Below, piece after piece: positions 53,343 to 61,575 of a DNA stretch of 64,000 nt. The notes below the pieces were generated by a model that was given only the letters and a program-made list of their open reading frames with translations, did no database searches and was not told where the DNA came from. The translations under genes and the position numbers were made by a program. The DNA is taken from the NCBI GenBank assembly GCA_934096075.1, contig CAKOLN010000001.1, positions 145,166-209,165 of the forward strand, in the 5' to 3' direction. The stretch comes from an uncultured Bacilli bacterium. Lineage in GTDB: Bacteria; Bacillota_I; Bacilli_A; RF39; UBA660. How positions within the stretch are numbered: the stretch's first letter is position 1; every line of letters starts with the position of its first letter.

Positions 53343-53564
53343 AATATTGTCTCTAGGTCTTTGTCTCCTAATGACTGGAATGACTCTAATGCTAACGTGT
53401 GGGATGTTGGTGGTTCTGACGATCCTGACTACTTGAACGACGACTACGTTCAGGATGGCCTTGGGGTGCGCCCTGCAATTTCTCTATCATCATGTGTTAA
53501 AGTGTTTGGAACAGGAACTCCAGATGATCCGTATGTAGTTGAATATGATAATAGTTGTAACTAA
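53343..53564 (+). pseudogene. 3' remnant of a second variable-domain surface protein
   Basis: Reads NIVSRSLSPNDWNDSNANVW, then DVGGSDDPDYLNDDYVQDGL, GVRPAISLSSCVKVF and a stop at 53564. It is homologous to the last 65 codons of the preceding gene, including the stretch after the variable repeat, which differs mostly by ordinary substitutions. The frame has a TAG at 53325-53327 and no start codon with a ribosome binding site; a TTG at 53361 is not convincing. The rest of this paralogue is gone. Its variable repeat spans 53358-53483. Confidence 0.8.
53358..53483 (+). repeat. variable repeat 2 (in the truncated paralogue)
   Basis: A-rich at the variable codons (AAT, GAC, AAC). It shares all Trp, Ser and Gly codons and the GC-rich GGGGTGCGCCC end (53463-53473) with repeat 1. 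Confidence 0.85.
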
Positions 53565-53604
53565 TAGTTCTTGCGATTAATTAAGTTATGGTTTAGAATA
53601 ATAG

Positions 53605-53630
53605 GAAAGCATTTTAGATGCTTTCTTTGT
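53605..53630 (+). terminator. terminator before tgt
   Basis: GAAAGCAT, loop TTTAG, ATGCTTTC (8-bp stem), then TTTG. Confidence 0.75.
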
Positions 53631-53645
53631 AAGTGGAGGTAAATT

Positions 53646-54761
53646 ATGGATTTAAAGTTTAAAGTATTAAAGAAAAGTGAAAGAAATATGGCTAGATTGG
53701 GTGAATTTGAAACTAAGTGGGGAGTAAGTAAAACGCCTATGTTTATGCCAGTAGGGACACTCGCTAATGTTAAGTTATTAACGCCGGAAGAGTTAAGAGA
53801 TGCACATGCTAATGTTGTTTTGTCTAACACTTATCATTTATGGCTTAGACCTGGTGAAGATATAGTTAAAGAAGCTGGTGGTTTACATTCATTTATGAAT
53901 TATAAAACTGGACCAATGCTTACTGATAGTGGTGGATTTCAGGTATTTAGTTTAGCTAAGAAAAAAGATATTAAAGAAGAAGGAGTATATTTTAAAAGTC
54001 ATATAGATGGTTCTAATTTATTCCTAAGTCCTGAAAAGAGTATTGAAATACAAAATAAATTAGGTGCTGATATCATAATGAGTTTTGATGAATGTCCACC
54101 ATACCCAGCAACTTATGATTATATGAAAAATAGCATTGAAAGAACTCTTAGATGGGCTAAGAGAGGTAAAGACGTACATAACAATCCTGAACAAGCTTTA
54201 TTTGGAATAGTTCAAGGTGGAGAATATGAAGATCTTAGAAGAGAAAGTGCTTTAAGAACTGTTGAAATTGGATTTGATGGATATAGTATTGGAGGAGCTG
54301 CAGTTGGCGAAACTAAAGAAACTCAGTATAAGGAAGTAGAATACGCTACTAAATATTTACCTGAAGATAAAGTGAGATATTTAATGGGTGTAGGAGATCC
54401 AATTGACTTAATTGAAGGTGTTATAAGAGGTGTAGATATTTTTGACTGCGTAGCGCCTACTCGTATTGCAAGACACGGAAATGCTTATACAAGAAATGGT
54501 AAAATTAATTTAAGAAATCAAAAGTATAAAAGAGATTTTACACCAATTGAAAGTGAATGTGATTGCTATACATGTAAAAACTTTACTAAAGCATATATAA
54601 GGCATTTAGTAGTATCTGAAGAGATGTTAGGTGGAAGATTACTTTCAATACATAACATAAGATTTTTAACTAAGTTAATGGAAGATATAAGAAAAAATAT
54701 AGAAAGTGATACTTTAGAAGAATTTAGAGATGATTTCTATAATAAGTATTATAATAAGTAG
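53646..54761 (+). CDS. tgt: queuine/preQ1 tRNA-guanine transglycosylase
   Basis: Exchanges G34 of tRNAs with GUN anticodons for preQ1 on the way to queuosine. 371 residues, TIM-barrel: the nucleophile Asp in LTDSGGFQVFS, the second Asp in VDIFDCVAPTRIARHG, and the zinc site CDCYTCKNF with a later His (HNIRF). GTGGAGG precedes the ATG. No queA or preQ1 genes are in the window. Confidence 0.96.
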   Translation: MDLKFKVLKKSERNMARLGEFETKWGVSKTPMFMPVGTLANVKLLTPEELRDAHANVVLSNTYHLWLRPGEDIVKEAGGLHSFMNYKTGPMLTDSGGFQVFSLAKKKDIKEEGVYFKSHIDGSNLFLSPEKSIEIQNKLGADIIMSFDECPPYPATYDYMKNSIERTLRWAKRGKDVHNNPEQALFGIVQGGEYEDLRRESALRTVEIGFDGYSIGGAAVGETKETQYKEVEYATKYLPEDKVRYLMGVGDPIDLIEGVIRGVDIFDCVAPTRIARHGNAYTRNGKINLRNQKYKRDFTPIESECDCYTCKNFTKAYIRHLVVSEEMLGGRLLSIHNIRFLTKLMEDIRKNIESDTLEEFRDDFYNKYYNK

Positions 54762-54770
54762 GAGTTTTAA

Positions 54771-55082
54771 ATGAATAAGAAGAGGTTATGTTTAATTATT
54801 ACAGGAGTAGGTATTCTATTAATAATAATCTTTAGTGTTATATTTGCAATTATGGATGAAGGAGAAAGTAAAGAAATTAAATATCTCAAAAAGAATTTAG
54901 TTTCTATAGCTCTAAAGTGTATTAAAGATAATAATTGTGAAAAGAAATCTATTACATTAAATGAATTAAATAGTAAAGGTTATTTAGATGACAAAACTTT
55001 AAAAGAACTAGATGGATATAGTTTAGATAGCATTATAAGTTATCCAGTTAGAGAAATAAATTTAATAAAGAATGAAAAGTAA
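54771..55082 (+). CDS. hypothetical small membrane protein
   Basis: Not recognised. 103 residues with an N-terminal helix (LCLIITGVGILLIIIFSVIF) and a soluble domain with two cysteines (CIKDNNC) that could pair. It is co-transcribed with tgt (9-base gap, TAGGAG before the ATG) and ends in a shared terminator. Confidence 0.65.
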   Translation: MNKKRLCLIITGVGILLIIIFSVIFAIMDEGESKEIKYLKKNLVSIALKCIKDNNCEKKSITLNELNSKGYLDDKTLKELDGYSLDSIISYPVREINLIKNEK

Positions 55083-55105
55083 AGACACGAGTCTTTACTT
55101 TTTGA
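55075..55105. terminator. bidirectional terminator
   Basis: AAAAGTAAAGAC, loop ACGA, GTCTTTACTTTT: a 12-bp perfect stem between convergent genes. Confidence 0.92.
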
Positions 55106-55451
55106 AATTAATACCAAACATTCCACCAAGAGATGAACTGAGAAGTAGTATAACAAAATATATAAGTGATTTAACTTCTGGAAAGCTTTTGAATATCATT
55201 GCTAATATTAATATTAAAATAATATTAAATATACCAACAAGTAATCCACTCAAATAACCTCTTTTTTCACTACTTTTACCTATGATAAAGCCATTAAACA
55301 TAAATAATCCTACAATGTAAATAAAACTAATTATTGATACTGTTTTATAACCTATAATATTAAAGTGAGCAAGTGTAGTAATAATTAGAAGATAAATAAT
55401 AAGAGACAACATAAAATATGCCATACCCATTAAAAACTTTTTATATTTCAT
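55095..55451 (-). CDS. TIGR04086-family membrane protein (YrzE-like)
   Basis: 118 residues with four hydrophobic helices (about 5-30, 38-58, 66-87, 93-113) and the glycine pairs GFIIGKSSEKRGYLSGLLVG and GGMFGI. This fits the TIGR04086 family of small membrane proteins of Bacillota, for which no function is established. AGGGGGAA precedes the start on the minus strand. Confidence 0.72.
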   Translation of the reverse strand: MKYKKFLMGMAYFMLSLIIYLLIITTLAHFNIIGYKTVSIISFIYIVGLFMFNGFIIGKSSEKRGYLSGLLVGIFNIILILILAMIFKSFPEVKSLIYFVILLLSSSLGGMFGINFKK

Positions 55452-55523
55452 AATTCCCCCTAATTAAATATATTTTATGTTTAAAAATTTATGATTAAAT
55501 ACATAATAAATATAGGTGATATA

Positions 55524-56180
55524 ATGCATTTAGGAACAGTTTTATTTAGAACAGTATTCTTCTATATATTTATTTTAGTAATTTATAGATTAATGGGTAA
55601 AAGAGAAGTAGGACAATTGTCTATACAAGACTTAGTAGTAAGTATTTTAATAGCTGAAATGGTAGCTATAAGTATAGAAAACTTTAAAGATTCATTATGG
55701 ATGACTATTTTGCCAATACTATTATTAGTATTACTAGAAATAGGTGCCGCTTATATATCAATGAAATGTAATAGAATTAGAACTATTATTGAAGGAAAAC
55801 CAGTATTAATCATTAATAAAGGCATAATAAATTATAAAGAAATGGTTAAACAAAGATATACATTAGATGATTTACTTTTAGAATTAAGAACTAATGGAAT
55901 AAAAAATCTAGAAGAAGTAGAATATGCAGTATTAGAAAATAATGGTAAGTTAAATATATTTAAATATAATTTTCTTAAAATAAAAAGTGAAAATCCTTTT
56001 CCATTAATTATAGATGGTAGAATAGAAAAGAGTACTTTAAAATACATTAATAAAGATATTAAATGGTTAGAAGAATTAATTAAGAATGAAAATACTAATA
56101 TTAGTGAAGTATTCTATGCATTTTATAAAAATAATCGAGCTTATATAATTAAAAAGAGTGATGTTAAACAAAAGAGTTAA
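55524..56180 (+). CDS. DUF421/YetF-family membrane protein
   Basis: 218 residues: two to three N-terminal membrane helices, then the conserved block YRLMGKREVGQLSIQDLVV, and a cytoplasmic domain with EGKPVLIINKGIINYKEMVK and LDDLLLELRTNGI. YetF-type proteins are found in many Bacillus species, some linked to spore germination (YkjA-like); the molecular function is unknown. TAGGTGA five bases before the ATG at 55524 fixes the start; an in-frame start 33 bases earlier is rejected. Its stop overlaps the convergent gene's stop by four bases. Confidence 0.82.
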   Translation: MHLGTVLFRTVFFYIFILVIYRLMGKREVGQLSIQDLVVSILIAEMVAISIENFKDSLWMTILPILLLVLLEIGAAYISMKCNRIRTIIEGKPVLIINKGIINYKEMVKQRYTLDDLLLELRTNGIKNLEEVEYAVLENNGKLNIFKYNFLKIKSENPFPLIIDGRIEKSTLKYINKDIKWLEELIKNENTNISEVFYAFYKNNRAYIIKKSDVKQKS

Positions 56181-57484
56181 TATTTTAAAGCTCCTTTTAA
56201 AAACTTATAATCCATAAATGAACTTATAATTAAATTAACTATTATAGATATAATAAGACCATAAATACCTATTTTAAATATAGATAAAACTCCAATTAAA
56301 ATTAATTTAATAATACTACTAATAATCGTAGTAAACATTGCTTCTTTACTTCTATCTATTGCTTGAAGTGCATTATTAATAGGTGTATTTATAAAATAAA
56401 GTAAGAAGAAAGGCGCTAGTATTCTTATGTAATTACTACCTAATGTAGTATTATAAATTAACTTTAAGAAATATTTTGGTATACAAAATATTAAACTAGT
56501 AGAAACTAATCCTATTAAAAGAGATAAACTAACTATTTGTTTAACTCTTTTTTTACACATATCATAATCTTTAATAGAATAATATTTAGATAATTCTGGT
56601 ATTAAAGATGTACTTATACTCATAGTAAAAAATTGAGGTAATAGTAATAGTGATAAACTGTATCCATTAAGTATTCCATATTCTCTTATTATAAATTTAG
56701 GTGAATAGCCAACATTAGTTAAAACACTTGTTAATATAATAGGTTCTAAAAAATGAGCAATACATCCAATGATTTTACTACTTGTCATAGGAATACTTAT
56801 ACCTAATATTTCTTTTACTTCATTTTTTTGTAATTTAATATCTTCACGACTTATACTAACTCCTTTAGGTAAACCAAGTAACATAACAACTATACTAGAT
56901 AATTCACTTAGCATATTAACTAAAATTATAACTGATACTGTAAGCACTAAGCTTTTATTTAAACATATAGGAATTAACCAAAGTAAAATAGCTATTCTAA
57001 TTATTTGTTCAACTATATTTGATAATATATATATACCCATTCTTTGTTTACCCCAATAATATCCTTTAATAATACTGGACATGCCAATAAATGGCAGAAC
57101 AAATCCAATAGAAAGCAAAGGATAATAAAGTCTTGGTTCATGTAAAAATCTATATGAAAGAGGTCTTGCAATTAAGAAGATTATAATAAATGTTAAGATA
57201 TTAAGTAATAGTGATATTGGAATAATAGAAAATATTGCTTTTTTACTACTTCTATTAGGAATACTTACTATTTTACTAATTGCTGTTGGAAAACTAAATG
57301 TTGCTATAGTAATAAATAAACCAAAAGTAGGAGTAATTAATGAATAAAGTTCAACACCTTCAATACCTATCATTCTAGTAACAATAATTTTTAAAATAAA
57401 ACCTAAAAACTTGGAGAAAAACCCTCCAGTTAATAAAATAACTGTGCCTATTACAAATTTGTTATTTAAATATTTCTTTATCAT
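56177..57484 (-). CDS. SpoVB-like lipid flippase (MATE/MurJ superfamily)
   Basis: 435 residues with about 14 hydrophobic helices and the N-terminal signature TGGFFSKFLGFILKIIVTRM, then GVELYSLITPTFGLF. SpoVB-type proteins are thought to flip lipid-linked precursors during spore cortex or wall synthesis. It fits the sporulation theme of spoIVA. The start is taken at the ATG 57484; longer readings are not supported, and no clear ribosome binding site is seen. It is transcribed divergently from the 202-aa gene. Confidence 0.82.
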   Translation of the reverse strand: MIKKYLNNKFVIGTVILLTGGFFSKFLGFILKIIVTRMIGIEGVELYSLITPTFGLFITIATFSFPTAISKIVSIPNRSSKKAIFSIIPISLLLNILTFIIIFLIARPLSYRFLHEPRLYYPLLSIGFVLPFIGMSSIIKGYYWGKQRMGIYILSNIVEQIIRIAILLWLIPICLNKSLVLTVSVIILVNMLSELSSIVVMLLGLPKGVSISREDIKLQKNEVKEILGISIPMTSSKIIGCIAHFLEPIILTSVLTNVGYSPKFIIREYGILNGYSLSLLLLPQFFTMSISTSLIPELSKYYSIKDYDMCKKRVKQIVSLSLLIGLVSTSLIFCIPKYFLKLIYNTTLGSNYIRILAPFFLLYFINTPINNALQAIDRSKEAMFTTIISSIIKLILIGVLSIFKIGIYGLIISIIVNLIISSFMDYKFLKGALKY

Positions 57485-57506
57485 AATAAAATTTATGATA
57501 TAATGC

Positions 57507-57535
57507 TTTACTTTATGAAAAAAATATAGTACAAT
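57507..57535 (+). promoter_or_regulatory. promoter of the 202-aa gene
   Basis: TTTACT (57507-57512), 17-base spacer, TACAAT (57530-57535). Confidence 0.55.
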
Positions 57536-57559
57536 ATTTTCTACGTTCAAGGAGGAAAT

Positions 57560-58168
57560 ATGAAAGATTATAGTACTGTGGACAATGATTTTGTTTTTAT
57601 AACTAATTATTCTGTTCAAAATGAAGATATTAATATTAATTATGCAAATGGGGATAAAAGAATAGTACCTTATACTGAGAGAAATATAGAAATAATTGAA
57701 AATAGAATGGCTGAACAAGTTCAATACGCTTTAGGAAAGAAAGAAACATCTAGATATTTATATTTAAGTTTAGGTATATCTGGGATTGCTTTTTTAACTG
57801 CAGTTAATTTGTTTTTGAATAATCAATTATCACCAACTTTATTATGGACAATAAATGGTGGACTTACTGCGATGACTGGATTTTCATTTACTACTTATGG
57901 TATTAAAAAGAGTAAGATTGAAGAGTTAAAAAAGTTGAAATATTTTTTGGAAAATAGAATAAGACTAAATAAAAGTATAAAAGAGCCTAATATTTCAGCT
58001 GGGTTATCAAATAAAAAACAAGAATTTATTAATAAAACTGAAGGAAACGTTTTTAGTTTTGAAACTATTGATAAATTTAGTTATAATGATATGTTGGTAA
58101 TAAATGATAATATAAAAAGAGAAGAGTCTCTAGATTTTGATTATCCTACATTATCTAAAACAAAATAA
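57560..58168 (+). CDS. hypothetical two-helix membrane protein
   Basis: Not recognised. 202 residues: a soluble N-terminal part (1-65), two membrane helices (about 72-90 and 98-116), then a charged helical part (KKSKIEELKKLKYFLENRI) and a soluble tail. AAGGAGG precedes the ATG. It probably forms an operon with the next gene, 16 bases downstream. Confidence 0.65.
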   Translation: MKDYSTVDNDFVFITNYSVQNEDININYANGDKRIVPYTERNIEIIENRMAEQVQYALGKKETSRYLYLSLGISGIAFLTAVNLFLNNQLSPTLLWTINGGLTAMTGFSFTTYGIKKSKIEELKKLKYFLENRIRLNKSIKEPNISAGLSNKKQEFINKTEGNVFSFETIDKFSYNDMLVINDNIKREESLDFDYPTLSKTK

Positions 58169-58184
58169 AGGGGTTTATGAGAAT

Positions 58185-58724
58185 ATGATTGAGAATAATG
58201 AAAATTTTAAAGAATTTGTTAGTGAAGTAACTAGTACTTTAAGTAGAAATAGTATTCCATTTAATTCATGGAAAAAGTTAACTTCTTTATATTTTGAATT
58301 AATGAAAAGAACTGAGTTAGATGTTACTTATTTAAACAAATTTAAATATAGTTTATTTGTGGCTTCTGTACATACAGTAGGTGAAACAGAAGTTAAAGAA
58401 CATGAACTTATACTAAGTAATTTATTGGATTTTAAATATAGTGTTAAATTAGATGAAGTTAACAAGTATATATTACTAATTAAATCTAGAGTTGAATCAT
58501 TAGTAAATTATTCAAAAAGAAAAGTAATTACTGTAGATGAGTGGTTAAAATTATATGATGATTTTATAAGTACTTATCAATCTTTGATTGATGTTGAAGT
58601 GATGGAAGCTCATGTTGTTTTAAAAGAATATTCAAATGTTTTAAAAGCAATAAGAGTTAGTAAAATTAATAATATAGATGAAATGAATTATAGTTATAGA
58701 ATGCAACAATTAAAGGCTATATAA
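58185..58724 (+). CDS. hypothetical cytoplasmic protein
   Basis: Not recognised. 179 residues, all-helical, no membrane segment. It has NSWKKLTSLYFELMKR and later VITVDEWLKLYDDFISTYQS. The ATG at 58185 is in frame, with AAAGGGG about 12 bases upstream; a nearer ATG at 58177 opens only a three-codon frame. It follows the two-helix membrane gene and is closed by a terminator. Confidence 0.6.
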   Translation: MIENNENFKEFVSEVTSTLSRNSIPFNSWKKLTSLYFELMKRTELDVTYLNKFKYSLFVASVHTVGETEVKEHELILSNLLDFKYSVKLDEVNKYILLIKSRVESLVNYSKRKVITVDEWLKLYDDFISTYQSLIDVEVMEAHVVLKEYSNVLKAIRVSKINNIDEMNYSYRMQQLKAI

Positions 58725-58727
58725 TAA

Positions 58728-58758
58728 CGAGTAAAATGAATTTTTACTTGTTTATTTT
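58728..58758 (+). terminator. terminator before hisS
   Basis: CGAGTAAAA pairs with TTTTACTTG (one G-U) over TGAAT, then TTTATTTT. Its 3' arm includes the -35 of hisS. Confidence 0.75.
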
Positions 58759-58776
58759 ATTTATTACAAGTATAAT
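58748..58776 (+). promoter_or_regulatory. hisS promoter, overlapping the terminator
   Basis: TTGTTT (58748-58753), 17-base spacer, TATAAT (58771-58776), 22 bases before the start codon. The leader is too short for a T-box, which controls hisS in many Bacillota. Confidence 0.65.
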
Positions 58777-58797
58777 AAAGCATAGGAAGTGAGTTTT

Positions 58798-60048
58798 ATG
58801 ATACAAAAACCTAAGGGAACATTAGATTATATTAATAAAGATGGATATATGTATAACTATCTATATAATTATACTATGAATTTTATGCATGCTTACAATT
58901 ATGATTTTATTAAAACACCAACTTTTGAAAGTACTGATTTATTTTATAGAGGTGTAGGAAAAACTACTGATGTTGTAAATAAAGAAACATATGATTTCGT
59001 AGATAAGGGCGATAGAAAAATGACTTTAAGACCAGAATTTACTGCTGGTGTTGTAAGAAGTTATATTGAGAATAAAATGTATACAGATGAAGTAAAAAAA
59101 TTATATTATTATGGAAGTGCTTTTAGATATGAAAGACCACAAAGTGGAAGACTTAGAGAATTTACACAAATGGGAGTAGAAGTATTCGGAGTTAAGAATC
59201 CTAATATGGATGCTGAAGTAATAAGTTTAGCTTATAAGTATCTAAGTGGATTAGGCATAGAAAATTTACATGTAGTATTAAATACTCTTGGAGATAATGA
59301 ATCAAGAAATAATTATAATAAAGTTATCAAAGAATATTTAGAAAAAGATAAAGATAATTTATGTGAGATATGTAAAGAAAGATTAAATAAAAATCCATTA
59401 AGAATATTAGATTGCAAATATGATAGTGAAAGAGAATATATTAAGAATGCTCCAAAGACAGTTGATTATTTAAATGAAGAGAGTAAATCTTATTATGAAG
59501 CAGTTAAATCTTCTTTAGATTTATTAGATATTCCTTATGTAGAAGATCCTACATTAGTAAGAGGACTTGATTATTACACACATACAGTTTTTGAAATTAA
59601 AAGTGATTTAGACTTTTTAGGTAAAGCAAACACTATTTGCGCAGGTGGTAGATATGATAATTTAGTTAAAACTTTAGGTGGCCCTGATACACCTGGTATT
59701 GGTTTTGCTGCTGGTATAGAAAGAATAATGACTATTATGAATGAACTAGAAACATATATACCTCAGGAAAAATTGGATATATTTATAATGAATTTAGAAG
59801 ATAGTGGTTATGCTTATCAAGTATTAGATGACTTAAGGAGTAGTGGATACTCTTGTGAAATAGATTACACTGGTAAAAGTATGAAAGGTATGTGGAAACT
59901 AGTTGATAAATATAATCCAAATTATGTTTTAATAATTGGTGAAGATGAAGTAAAGGGTAATTATATAACAGTAAAAGATAATACTACAAAAGAGAGTATT
60001 CAAGTTAAGTCTAATGAATTAATGGAATACTTAGATATGAATTTTTAA
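58798..60048 (+). CDS. hisS: histidine-tRNA ligase
   Basis: Class II aminoacyl-tRNA synthetase, 416 residues. It has the motif KPKGTLDY (PRGT-like) at the N-terminus, motif 2 GSAFRYERPQSGRLREFTQM, the His-A motif GLDYYTHTVFE, motif 3 GFAAGIERI and the anticodon-binding domain at the end. AGGAAG at 58780 supports the ATG at 58798; the GTG at 58789 sits within the spacer. aspS, which usually follows hisS in Bacillus, is not here. Confidence 0.96.
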   Translation: MIQKPKGTLDYINKDGYMYNYLYNYTMNFMHAYNYDFIKTPTFESTDLFYRGVGKTTDVVNKETYDFVDKGDRKMTLRPEFTAGVVRSYIENKMYTDEVKKLYYYGSAFRYERPQSGRLREFTQMGVEVFGVKNPNMDAEVISLAYKYLSGLGIENLHVVLNTLGDNESRNNYNKVIKEYLEKDKDNLCEICKERLNKNPLRILDCKYDSEREYIKNAPKTVDYLNEESKSYYEAVKSSLDLLDIPYVEDPTLVRGLDYYTHTVFEIKSDLDFLGKANTICAGGRYDNLVKTLGGPDTPGIGFAAGIERIMTIMNELETYIPQEKLDIFIMNLEDSGYAYQVLDDLRSSGYSCEIDYTGKSMKGMWKLVDKYNPNYVLIIGEDEVKGNYITVKDNTTKESIQVKSNELMEYLDMNF

Positions 60049-60067
60049 TTAAAGGGGAGTTTTGGTT

Positions 60068-61567
60068 ATGAAAATAGATAAAGAATTGTCATTAGCATTT
60101 TTATTGGAAGAAGTATATTATGATGATTTAGGTTTTCCAATTTATATAGCAACTAAACCTTTAATAGGTTATACTGATGAAAAAAGGACATTATTTGTTG
60201 AAAGAAGTTCATCACAAAGTTTTATTAATTTGGAAACTGCTTATCATGATAAATTACCTGAAGGTTTTGGTTTAGTAGTACCTATAAAAAAATTATTAAA
60301 AGTACACAAAACTCTTAATATAAATGATGCTGTATTAAAATCATGGCTTGAAATAGAAAAGTATATCTATTATTTTTCTAAGGATGGTTTACAATTTAGA
60401 TGTTGTACTAAAGAAACTTTTGAGGAAAAATTTAAAAAAGAAGCACCTCTTTTATTAACAGAAGAAGTAAATGCATTAAATAAATCCTTGATAGATGGTA
60501 AAATATCATCTGATACTTATTATGGTGCTTTATATAGTAATGAATATAGCAGTAGAATTTCAAATGACGAAAAAGAAGAACCAAAAGTAGATAAATCAAT
60601 TCCTAGTATAAAAGAAACTATGGAAAAGATGAAACTTAGAATAATTAGTCAGGATGAATCAGTTAAAAAAATAGTTACTTCAATATATAGAAGTTTAATA
60701 TTCGGAAGAGATAAATTTAAAAGTAATATATTATTATATGGACCAACTGGAGTGGGGAAGACGGCTATTGTGAAATCGCTTGGAGAGATATTAAATATTC
60801 CAGTTGTTAGAGAAGATATGACTAGATTTACTGAAACTGGATATGTGGGTAAAAGTGTTGATGATATTTTAGTAGATTTATATACAAATGCTAATCTTGA
60901 TAAAGAATTAGCTGAAAATTCAATACTCTTTTTAGATGAAATTGATAAGAAAGTTAATAATGGTACTGATAAAAGTTTTAACAAAGCTGATGTACTTAAA
61001 AGTTTGCTTACAATTATTGAAGGTGGAAAATATGATATAGAGGTGGATAAAAACAATATAATATCGTTTGATACATCGAAATTAATTGTTATAGTTGGCG
61101 GTGCTTTTAGTGATTTATACAATGAAGTTAAAGATACAAGAAATATAGGTTTTAATTCTAAAACTGTAACTGAAGAAACTGTAGATATAAAGAAAATAGA
61201 AAAATATGGTATGCCAAGTGAGTTTATTGGAAGACTTAGTTTAATAACAAGATTAAATAGTCTAAAACATGAAGACCTTGTAAAAATATTAAAGAAAAGT
61301 GAATTAAGTTCTTTGAAAAAATATTCAGAATCATTTATGAAACTAGGTATAAATGTTAATATAGAGGAATCTTTATATGATAAAATAGCTAGAAAAGCTG
61401 AAATGTATCAAAAGGGTGCTAGAGTTCTTAATTTAGTTATAGATGAAATGTTTGAAAATGTATTTTTTGATATAATAAGTGAAGGCACTGAAAATGTTAG
61501 TGAGGTTATTTTAGGAAATAATATATTAACTGATAATAATGATTTTAAATTAGTTAAAAAGAAATAA
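60068..61567 (+). CDS. ClpX/HslU-like AAA+ ATPase with an unusual N-terminal domain
   Basis: 499 residues. The C-terminal two-thirds is a Clp/Hsp100-type AAA+ module: Walker A GPTGVGKT (225-232), Walker B SILFLDEIDK, the FTETGYVGKSVDDIL segment characteristic of ClpX, sensor and arginine region SEFIGRLSLITRL, and the C-terminal small domain (QKGARVLNLVIDEMF). Such unfoldases feed substrates to ClpP or remodel complexes. The N-terminal 180 residues show no ClpX zinc finger (no CxxC pairs) and are not recognised, and the IGF peptidase-binding loop is not obvious. AAAGGGGAG precedes the ATG at 60068. It follows hisS by 19 bases. Confidence 0.8.
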   Translation: MKIDKELSLAFLLEEVYYDDLGFPIYIATKPLIGYTDEKRTLFVERSSSQSFINLETAYHDKLPEGFGLVVPIKKLLKVHKTLNINDAVLKSWLEIEKYIYYFSKDGLQFRCCTKETFEEKFKKEAPLLLTEEVNALNKSLIDGKISSDTYYGALYSNEYSSRISNDEKEEPKVDKSIPSIKETMEKMKLRIISQDESVKKIVTSIYRSLIFGRDKFKSNILLYGPTGVGKTAIVKSLGEILNIPVVREDMTRFTETGYVGKSVDDILVDLYTNANLDKELAENSILFLDEIDKKVNNGTDKSFNKADVLKSLLTIIEGGKYDIEVDKNNIISFDTSKLIVIVGGAFSDLYNEVKDTRNIGFNSKTVTEETVDIKKIEKYGMPSEFIGRLSLITRLNSLKHEDLVKILKKSELSSLKKYSESFMKLGINVNIEESLYDKIARKAEMYQKGARVLNLVIDEMFENVFFDIISEGTENVSEVILGNNILTDNNDFKLVKKK

Positions 61568-61575
61568 GGTGTTGT

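Noticed and set aside
53343..53564. The second repeat as the DGR template itself
   Set aside because: Five of the differences have no A in this copy, and at several sites the intact gene has A where this copy does not, so both must descend from another template.
56177..57724. 515-residue reading of the SpoVB-like gene
   Set aside because: The extra N-terminal part is low-complexity and runs into the divergent promoter; family members begin close to the ATG at 57484.
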